Assembly (NCBI GenBank): GCA_013215865.1 | Contig: JABSQL010000028.1 | Coordinates: forward strand, 1-5,455 | DNA length: 5,455 bases | Direction of reading: 5' to 3' | Source of the DNA: Candidatus Margulisiibacteriota bacterium | GTDB taxonomy: Bacteria; Margulisbacteria; Marinamargulisbacteria; DT-59 | Part shown: positions 1-5,455 of the stretch, piece by piece | Layout: every line of letters begins with the position of its first letter | Position numbering within the stretch: the stretch's first letter is position 1 | Made by a program: the position numbers and the translations under genes | Notes under the pieces: model-generated | Told to the model about the DNA's origin: nothing | The model's input: the letters and a program-made list of their open reading frames with translations, nothing else | Databases searched by the model: none

Positions 1-1389
1 AAAGCCCTTACTAACAATGAGGTATATCGTTTCGCCAATTTCGATTTTCCCATTGGGTGTAGGATGCTGTAAAACAACCTGCCCCCTTTGATATTTATGA
101 GAATATATAGCGGACTCTATCTCCAGTTTAAGCTCTTTTTGATCTAAAATAATTTGAGATTGTGATAGATTTCTCCCTAAAAGATTGGGAATCAATGTTT
201 CAGCAGACCCTTTGGATACAAAAAGGCGTATGACTCTATTCTGTTTCACCTCGCGCCCAGGAGGCGGTTTAACTTCCATAATATATCCTTCAGGCATATA
301 TGGTGTGGGTCTAGTACCTGCTACAATGCTTTTCAAGCCCATTTTGTCCAACTCGTTTTTTGCTTCTTCTACAGATATACCCAATATATTTGGTACCTGT
401 TTTAACGGAATTTCTGTGATATAGCTCATATAGAAATGATAAGTAGCAGATAATATTATACCCATGAAAATGATGGCTGTACCCACTTTAATACCGGATA
501 GAATGCCATGAAATTTTTGTTTTCTGAGATCTTTTTTAAGAGATTTAGATACATGATCACTTTGAATGATGCCCACTAAATCATCGTCAATGTCTGTTTG
601 ACCAACGTATTGTTGATGTAATTCCAAAATTGATGAAAATCGCTTATGAGGATCCTTGGCCATAGCACGAAATATGACTTTTTCTAGCCTTTGTGACATG
701 TTAGAATCATATTTTCGAGGAAGACATGGATCTTTCAAAAGATATTTTTTCTGTTGATTAATATAAGAAGTGTACGGATAAGGCCATGATAAGGTATGTA
801 AAAAATACATGAGCACGCCTAAGCTGTATTGATCCAAGTGAGTACACTGGTGATGCTGCAAAAATTCTGGGGAATAAAAAATACATCCTTCAATTGCATC
901 AAATGCGGTTATATTTTCTGTCAATACCATCAAAGGAATGTGTATGCCAACAAGCTTTACATGTTTTTCTCGGGTTAAAAATATTTGGGTGAGGTTTATT
1001 GCCCCAGATACAATGTTGCTGCTCTCTAATAATTGAAGCACATTCATCAGTTGCGTTGTGATCGTAATAATATCTACATTTTCTAAAGACTCTTTATTTG
1101 AAACATAGGATTCTAAAGAAAGAAGTGTGTGATCAAAATGGTAGATCAAAAACAGGTTTTTTCCATCAAAATGGTGATCCGTTAACGTTAATATATGGGG
1201 ATGTTTAAGGTCATGTAGACGATGGGCCTCTTTTAGAATATTTTTTACCAGATGTTGGGGTAAGTATTCTTTTTTTAGCTTAAGAACCATCACTTGCGAA
1301 TTCTTAGTTTGGTCTTCAGCCAAATATGTATGATATAGAAGTCCATCAGAAATAAGCTGTTTCAGCTTATACTTACGCTTTATGAGCAT
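1..1389 (-). CDS. PASTA-domain membrane pseudokinase (Stk/PknB-like, catalytically degenerate), C-terminus outside window
   Basis: The reading frame is open for 463 codons from ATG at 1389 to the left edge. Residues about 7-260 follow the Hanks-type Ser/Thr kinase fold: Lys37 (MVLKL), alpha-C Glu54 (LKEAHRL), SPE at 173-175, DQYSLG at 186-191, and Arg250 (DPHKRF). A charged juxtamembrane stretch (264-297), one transmembrane helix (about 300-322) and two PASTA repeats (about 330-394 and 398-462) follow; more repeats may lie beyond the edge. In this family PASTA domains bind muropeptides or lipid II outside the cell, while the kinase faces the cytoplasm. Here the catalytic residues are gone: HRDLKPSN aligns with SGAINLTQ (128-135), DFG with GIH (148-150), and no GxGxxG loop is visible. 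Phosphotransfer is therefore unlikely; a sensor or scaffold role is inferred. It is the last visible gene of the eno operon, 7 bases after the S1 gene, with no clear Shine-Dalgarno, suggesting translational coupling. Confidence 0.88.
   Translation of the reverse strand, partial: MLIKRKYKLKQLISDGLLYHTYLAEDQTKNSQVMVLKLKKEYLPQHLVKNILKEAHRLHDLKHPHILTLTDHHFDGKNLFLIYHFDHTLLSLESYVSNKESLENVDIITITTQLMNVLQLLESSNIVSGAINLTQIFLTREKHVKLVGIHIPLMVLTENITAFDAIEGCIFYSPEFLQHHQCTHLDQYSLGVLMYFLHTLSWPYPYTSYINQQKKYLLKDPCLPRKYDSNMSQRLEKVIFRAMAKDPHKRFSSILELHQQYVGQTDIDDDLVGIIQSDHVSKSLKKDLRKQKFHGILSGIKVGTAIIFMGIILSATYHFYMSYITEIPLKQVPNILGISVEEAKNELDKMGLKSIVAGTRPTPYMPEGYIMEVKPPPGREVKQNRVIRLFVSKGSAETLIPNLLGRNLSQSQIILDQKELKLEIESAIYSHKYQRGQVVLQHPTPNGKIEIGETIYLIVSKGF
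4..198 (-). other. PASTA domain 2 of the pseudokinase
   Basis: Residues about 398-462 repeat the pattern: IPNLLGR, a SQSQIIL helix, a central strand, RGQVVLQHP, and the closing strand IYLIVSKG. It is more divergent than repeat 1; PNG replaces the PPPG turn. The repeat ends at the window edge and the frame stays open, so a third repeat could follow. Confidence 0.8.
208..402 (-). other. PASTA domain 1 of the pseudokinase
   Basis: Residues about 330-394 fit the PASTA pattern: VPN followed by GIS, an EEAKNEL helix, a GLK turn, PEGYI, a PPPG motif and a final FVSKG strand. PASTA repeats form the extracellular part of penicillin-binding-protein and Ser/Thr-kinase receptors. The repeat starts about 8 residues after the transmembrane helix, so it would lie close to the outer face of the membrane. 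Confidence 0.85.
430..498 (-). other. Transmembrane helix of the pseudokinase
   Basis: Residues about 298-320 (from SGIKVGTAIIF through ILSATYHF) form the only long hydrophobic segment of the protein. It is preceded by the basic run SKSLKKDLRKQK, consistent with a positive-inside orientation. This puts the kinase-like domain in the cytoplasm and the PASTA repeats outside. Confidence 0.8.
1352..1370 (-). repeat. Inverted repeat (hairpin) at the start of the pseudokinase gene
   Basis: The mRNA strand reads ATAAGCTG-AAA-CAGCTTAT, a perfect 8-base stem with a 3-base loop, at +20 to +38 from the A of the start codon. It lies inside the coding sequence, in a gene that has no evident Shine-Dalgarno. 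It could affect ribosome loading, be a cleavage site that separates the last gene from the rest of the operon mRNA, or be chance. Confidence 0.4.
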
Positions 1390-1396
1390 AATAGTA

Positions 1397-1852
1397 CTAT
1401 GTTTTGCGTTTTTTATTGGCGATACCCTGTTTAACTTTCAGATTTCTTCGGATATCAATTTGTTTTTCTTCAGATCGTTTTAAAAAACTATTCAACTTAT
1501 TTTCAAACACCTCATCTTTTGATCTAGATTGAATGAAAAGGGGGTCTTTTTTTTGCTTGTCTTCTGTTCGCTTCTTTGAAAGCTCTAGTTTTCCTTGCTT
1601 ATTGCGCCCCATGATTTTCACTTTTACTCTGTCACCAACACTCACATACTTTGTGATATCAGTAACATATTCATTAGCGACTTCAGATATATGTACAAGA
1701 CCTTCTTCACCATTTTGAAGCTTAACAAAAGCACCAAAAGAAGTAATATTAGACACATCACCCTCAACAATATCCCCTGGATTTAAAGAAACGGGTTTTT
1801 CAGGTTCTTTATCGGGTTCGATTTTCTTTTCTTGATCTTCAGAATTTGACAA
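1397..1852 (-). CDS. S1 RNA-binding domain protein (YabR/GSP13-type)
   Basis: A 151-residue protein with one S1 (OB-fold) RNA-binding domain at about residues 23-95. Visible S1 signatures are PGDIVEGDV, then SFGAFVKL, GLVHISEVAN, VGDRVKVKI and KLELSKK. The N-terminal 20 residues are charged and rich in Glu, Lys and Pro. The C-terminal tail (about 114-151) has FENKLNSFLKRSEEKQ, then RRNLK and a basic end (KKRKT). From memory, this tail resembles that of clostridial S1 proteins encoded beside divIC. The start is TTG at 1852, backed by GGAG nine bases upstream; no ATG fits as well. Small S1 proteins of this type (YabR, GSP13/YugI, CvfD) associate with RNA or ribosomes and act in post-transcriptional regulation; the exact target here is unknown. 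It lies 15 bases after ftsB and 7 before the pseudokinase, in one operon. Confidence 0.88.
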   Translation of the reverse strand: MSNSEDQEKKIEPDKEPEKPVSLNPGDIVEGDVSNITSFGAFVKLQNGEEGLVHISEVANEYVTDITKYVSVGDRVKVKIMGRNKQGKLELSKKRTEDKQKKDPLFIQSRSKDEVFENKLNSFLKRSEEKQIDIRRNLKVKQGIANKKRKT

Positions 1853-1861
1853 AAATTGTTA

Positions 1862-1865
1862 CTCC
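1862..1865 (-). promoter_or_regulatory. Ribosome binding site GGAG deciding the TTG start of the S1 gene
   Basis: On the minus strand GGAG lies just after the ftsB stop codon and nine bases before TTG at 1852. It is the best Shine-Dalgarno in the downstream part of the operon and supports the unusual TTG start. Confidence 0.7.
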
Positions 1866-1867
1866 AA

Positions 1868-2152
1868 TTATTCGATAGACACTATAAACTTATACACAAC
1901 TTCACCAGAATAAACATAATTCAATCTTTTTCTTGCATGGAACTCCCAAAAAGGGGTGGTTTTCATTTCCTCAACCTTTTGCCTGTAATCATCATGCTTC
2001 AATGTTTCAAATCTATATTCATCCATTAGGCTATTATACTCAACACGATACCTATTATATCTAAAAATATTCTTAATTCCAATACAAAAAACATAAACGA
2101 TTAAAATAGCCCCTATAAAGACACATACAAACCGCTTCGAAAAAAAAGTCAT
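1868..2152 (-). CDS. ftsB: FtsB/DivIC-family septum formation initiator
   Basis: A 94-residue single-pass membrane protein. It has a short basic N-terminus (SKR), a transmembrane helix at about residues 8-26, a heptad-like coiled-coil stretch at about 32-62, and the family's C-terminal signature ARKRLNYVYSGEVVYKF at 73-89. FtsB/DivIC pairs with FtsL through this coiled coil and joins FtsQ/DivIB in the divisome, where the complex activates septal peptidoglycan synthesis. The length fits FtsB (about 100 residues) better than the longer DivIC of Bacillus, but the two are homologous and the name is a matter of convention. It starts 6 bases after the eno stop with only a weak GGA, so translation is probably coupled. 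The eno-ftsB order is the same as in many gammaproteobacteria. Confidence 0.85.
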   Translation of the reverse strand: MTFFSKRFVCVFIGAILIVYVFCIGIKNIFRYNRYRVEYNSLMDEYRFETLKHDDYRQKVEEMKTTPFWEFHARKRLNYVYSGEVVYKFIVSIE

Positions 2153-2158
2153 TTTCCG

Positions 2159-3504
<1,346 letters not shown>

Positions 3505-3509
3505 GAATC

Positions 3510-3539
3510 AACATAGGTCACAATACCTCCCATTGTCAA
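3510..3539 (-). promoter_or_regulatory. Putative sigma70-type promoter of the eno operon
   Basis: Reading the minus strand, TTGACA (3539-3534, a perfect -35 consensus) is followed after 18 bases by TATGTT (3515-3510, 4 of 6 matches to the -10). The start would fall near 3503, giving a leader of about 70 bases. A second overlapping candidate, TTGATT (3511-3506), 17 bases, TATGTA (3488-3483), is weaker. The assignment rests on motif matching alone. Confidence 0.5.
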
Positions 3540-3556
3540 CAAATTGAATGGATAAT

Positions 3557-3586
3557 TTGATTTTTCGCTGCCTTTTGTTCTATGAT
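3557..3586 (+). promoter_or_regulatory. Putative sigma70-type promoter of aroH-tyrA, leaderless
   Basis: TTGATT (3557-3562) is followed after 18 bases by TATGAT (3581-3586, 5 of 6 matches). Seven bases after the -10 comes ATG 3594, so the predicted transcription start is the A of the start codon or next to it. No Shine-Dalgarno is seen before aroH, which agrees with a leaderless transcript. The -35 element lies back to back with the eno -35, with 17 bases between them, so the two promoters could influence each other. Confidence 0.5.
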
Positions 3587-3593
3587 ATTGGCC

Positions 3594-3965
3594 ATGTATA
3601 TTCGAGGAATCAGAGGCGCAACAACCGTAAATCATAATCAAGAGTCAGATATCTTGCAGGAAACCAAAGTTCTTTTAGAGACGATTATAAGAAAAAACAA
3701 TCTTCAGATCGATGATATTGCATCCATCTTTTTTTCTGTTACTCAGGACTTAGATGCGGCATTCCCCGCAAAAGCAGCACGGGATCTGGGGCTAACCACC
3801 ACGCCTCTACTTTGTTTAAGAGAAATACCGGTTAAGCTAAGTCTAAATAAATGCATCCGTGTATTGCTACATGTAAATACGGCTAAAAAACAAATAGACA
3901 TGACACATGTTTATCTCAATGAAGCTGCCAATCTCAGACCTGATCATGCGGCTGGCTCTTTATGA
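3594..3965 (+). CDS. aroH: Chorismate mutase, monofunctional AroH class
   Basis: A 123-residue AroH-fold chorismate mutase (trimeric pseudo-alpha/beta barrel, unlike the all-helical AroQ class). It rearranges chorismate to prephenate, the branch point to tyrosine and phenylalanine. Compared with the B. subtilis enzyme as I recall it, the active-site residues are all present: Arg7 (RGIRGATTV), Phe57, Lys60 and Arg63 (AAFPAKAARDLG), Cys74, Glu77, Arg89 (CIRVLLHVNT), Tyr107 (HVYL) and Arg115 (LRPD). With the start at ATG 3594, Arg7, Phe57, Lys60 and Arg63 take the same numbers as in B. subtilis, so this start is preferred over the in-frame ATG at 3582, which adds MILA and overlaps the promoter -10. 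No Shine-Dalgarno is visible at either ATG. The stop overlaps the tyrA start as ATGA. No feedback domain is present. Confidence 0.95.
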   Translation: MYIRGIRGATTVNHNQESDILQETKVLLETIIRKNNLQIDDIASIFFSVTQDLDAAFPAKAARDLGLTTTPLLCLREIPVKLSLNKCIRVLLHVNTAKKQIDMTHVYLNEAANLRPDHAAGSL

Positions 3966-4807
3966 CGCTCCCTCCTTTTCAACATATTGGGGTCATAGGG
4001 CTGGGTGTTATGGGTGGGTCACTCGCTAAACTCATTAGAGAAAAATATCCTGATATACCCGTATTTGGATTTGATCAAAGCCCAACAGTTATTAAAAATG
4101 CAAAAAAAAGTGTGATTACGTCGGGAACCACATCAGAAATAGATATCCCATCAGATCTAGATCTGGTATTTATTTGTACCCCCATTTCAGAGATACAACA
4201 CTTTATAAATACAGTATCAAAACGTGTGGTTGGCCCATGTATCATAACGGATATTGGTAGTGTTAAAGCACCTTTTTCTGATATGACGCTTCCCAATCCA
4301 AATCACGCTTACATACCTGGACATCCTATGGCAGGGTGTGAAAAACAGGGGTTTGATCATTCCCAGGCACAATTACTAGAAAAAGCGCTTTATGTGATAA
4401 TAGATACCCCTTTCTCACAGGCAGAAAAACTTTCTGGTTTTTTATCTTCTCTATCATTTAAAGTGATGACCATGTCAGCAAAAGAGCATGATGAATGGGT
4501 GGCATTATCCTCTCATTTACCTTATCTAATGGCACAACTCATGGTTTCAGCTACCCTTGGGTATCCGATAGACGCCCACATTCAGCACTTATTTGGAAGT
4601 GGGTTCAAAGATACCACTCGTGTGGCTTCCTCTTCCGTAGAATGGGGAACAGACGTATGTCTGCACAATCAAGAGCCATTATTAAAAGGGCTCAAAAATG
4701 TTCAGTCACATCTTGAAAATCTCATTACGATTTTGGAAAATAAAGACCGGCATTCCCTTCATCAGTTCCTCTTAAAAAATCACGATCAAAGAGAAAATAT
4801 AATTTAA
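3962..4807 (+). CDS. tyrA: Prephenate (or arogenate) dehydrogenase
   Basis: A 281-residue cytoplasmic TyrA-family dehydrogenase that oxidatively decarboxylates prephenate to 4-hydroxyphenylpyruvate, the last committed step to tyrosine. The N-terminal Rossmann domain shows GLGVMG (13-18), with Asp38 (VFGFDQS) at the end of the second strand, which favours NAD over NADP. Catalytic and substrate residues are visible: Ser100 (DIGSVK), His121 (GHPMAG), His185 (SHLPY) and Arg220 (FKDTTRVAS). Many relatives have SHLPH where this protein has SHLPY. The length fits the bare catalytic protein: there is no fused chorismate mutase and no C-terminal ACT domain, so tyrosine feedback through ACT is not expected. 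The ATG overlaps the aroH stop by four bases and has no clear Shine-Dalgarno, so translation is probably coupled. Arogenate specificity cannot be excluded by eye. Confidence 0.94.
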   Translation: MTLPPFQHIGVIGLGVMGGSLAKLIREKYPDIPVFGFDQSPTVIKNAKKSVITSGTTSEIDIPSDLDLVFICTPISEIQHFINTVSKRVVGPCIITDIGSVKAPFSDMTLPNPNHAYIPGHPMAGCEKQGFDHSQAQLLEKALYVIIDTPFSQAEKLSGFLSSLSFKVMTMSAKEHDEWVALSSHLPYLMAQLMVSATLGYPIDAHIQHLFGSGFKDTTRVASSSVEWGTDVCLHNQEPLLKGLKNVQSHLENLITILENKDRHSLHQFLLKNHDQRENII

Positions 4808-5455
4808 TCTTGTTTCTTTCTTATTTCTAGAATTGACAAAAGGGTATTCCGAGATGAATCACTTATCCACTTTTTTGGAATATTTTTAGCATCTTCTATC
4901 GCTTCATCAGGGTTTGTCTCAACTTTGTAAAATAAGGACAATAGTTGAGATTCAAATGAACCATCAAATGTAAATTCTGGCTTCTTCACATCAAATGTCT
5001 CAACTATATTTTGAGGTTGCGTGTAGGGAAGTGCCAAAGAAAATCCTGACGGGTAGATCATGTTTAAGTCATCCAATTTGTCTGGAGAATCTATATAACC
5101 CTCACCCACAAGGTCCATCAGAAAAAGGCTTGAAATGAAGGTGTCATGCCTGTCATGGGGTTCTAATTTGAGGGTGTTATTTCCCGACGCAATAGATTCT
5201 GAAAACGTTTTGAGATAAAATCGGTTTTCCTGTGTATAAAATGCGACTAAGTATATATCGTAGCCACGCTTAATGGCTTTGCTGGTTCCTTCCCAGGTAT
5301 ACATTTCAGGCCCTCTTTTAAAAGATAAAAAGGACTCTCTATATTCTGATTTTTTAATACGAAGTTCGTCTTTATTGAAAGAAGACGATTCAAAAACTGT
5401 GAGGGGGTTGGCTGTCGATACCACTTCGTTTGAAGTAGACTTAATAAGGGTGGTT
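4804..5455 (-). CDS. Protein of unknown function, N-terminus outside window
   Basis: I do not recognise this protein. The frame is open from the right edge to TAA at 4806-4804, 216 visible residues. A GTG at 5424 is a possible start, but it has no Shine-Dalgarno and the frame stays open upstream to the edge, so the gene most likely begins outside. The visible part has no hydrophobic helix long enough for a membrane span. It looks like a soluble mixed alpha/beta domain: alternating strand-like stretches (YDIYLVAFYT, NRFYLKTF, SGFSLALPY), an acidic patch (DSPDKLDDLN), and a helical C-terminus (DEAIEDAKNIPKKW, then NTLLSILEIRKK). Aromatic residues are frequent in the central part. It converges on tyrA and shares four bases with it (TTAA), so it belongs to a different transcription unit. 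Confidence 0.75.
   Translation of the reverse strand, partial: TTLIKSTSNEVVSTANPLTVFESSSFNKDELRIKKSEYRESFLSFKRGPEMYTWEGTSKAIKRGYDIYLVAFYTQENRFYLKTFSESIASGNNTLKLEPHDRHDTFISSLFLMDLVGEGYIDSPDKLDDLNMIYPSGFSLALPYTQPQNIVETFDVKKPEFTFDGSFESQLLSLFYKVETNPDEAIEDAKNIPKKWISDSSRNTLLSILEIRKKQD

Noticed and set aside
185..424. Plus-strand open frame of 79 codons
   Set aside because: It lies opposite the PASTA and transmembrane part of the pseudokinase, has no family resemblance and reads as an antisense shadow.
1..1389. Kinase-like gene as a pseudogene
   Set aside because: There is no stop or frameshift in 463 codons, and the non-catalytic fold motifs, the membrane helix and the PASTA repeats are well kept, so a functional pseudokinase is more likely than decay.
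1533..1786. Two overlapping plus-strand open frames
   Set aside because: Both are antisense to the well-supported S1 gene and show no plausible protein features.
4156..4167. AGATCTAGATCT palindromic run in tyrA
   Set aside because: It falls within conserved coding sequence (SDLDL) and is explained by codon choice; no partner copy is seen.
4075..4296. Minus-strand frame inside tyrA
   Set aside because: It is antisense to conserved Rossmann-domain coding sequence, hence a shadow.
4495..4716. Plus-strand frame inside tyrA
   Set aside because: It is an out-of-frame overlap with the conserved catalytic region of tyrA, with no start signal.

Overview
The window is a compact, AT-rich stretch of bacterial chromosome: seven protein genes, almost no spare DNA, and no mobile element, RNA gene or CRISPR array that I can see. 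The gene set does not fix the phylum. The eno-ftsB adjacency is familiar from proteobacteria. An FtsB/DivIC gene followed by an S1-domain gene and then a kinase-like gene recalls the B. subtilis divIC-yabR-...-yabT region, and the AroH-type chorismate mutase is typical of Firmicutes and Cyanobacteria. A low-GC lineage outside the best-studied phyla (for example a Margulisbacteria-like candidate phylum) would fit, but this is a guess.

Left block, minus strand, positions 3433 down to 1 and beyond: enolase (eno), a short FtsB/DivIC-type division protein, a small S1 RNA-binding protein, and a membrane protein with a kinase fold followed by a transmembrane segment and at least two PASTA domains. 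Gaps of 6, 15 and 7 bases make this a likely single operon read from a promoter near 3510-3539. The last gene runs off the left edge. Its kinase domain has lost the catalytic Asp, the metal-binding Asn, the DFG motif and the glycine-rich loop, so it looks like a PASTA pseudokinase. This is the most unusual thing in the window.

Right block, plus strand, 3594-4807: aroH and tyrA overlap by ATGA and encode consecutive steps, chorismate to prephenate and prephenate to 4-hydroxyphenylpyruvate, towards tyrosine. The best aroH promoter candidate puts the transcription start on or next to the A of its ATG, which suggests a leaderless mRNA. The two blocks diverge from a shared 160-base region (3434-3593), which also holds a perfect palindrome in an operator-like position before eno.

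Right edge, minus strand, 5455-4804: an unrecognised protein whose start lies outside the window. It converges on tyrA, and the two stop codons overlap within a single TTAA. No stretch above 300 bases lacks a gene.
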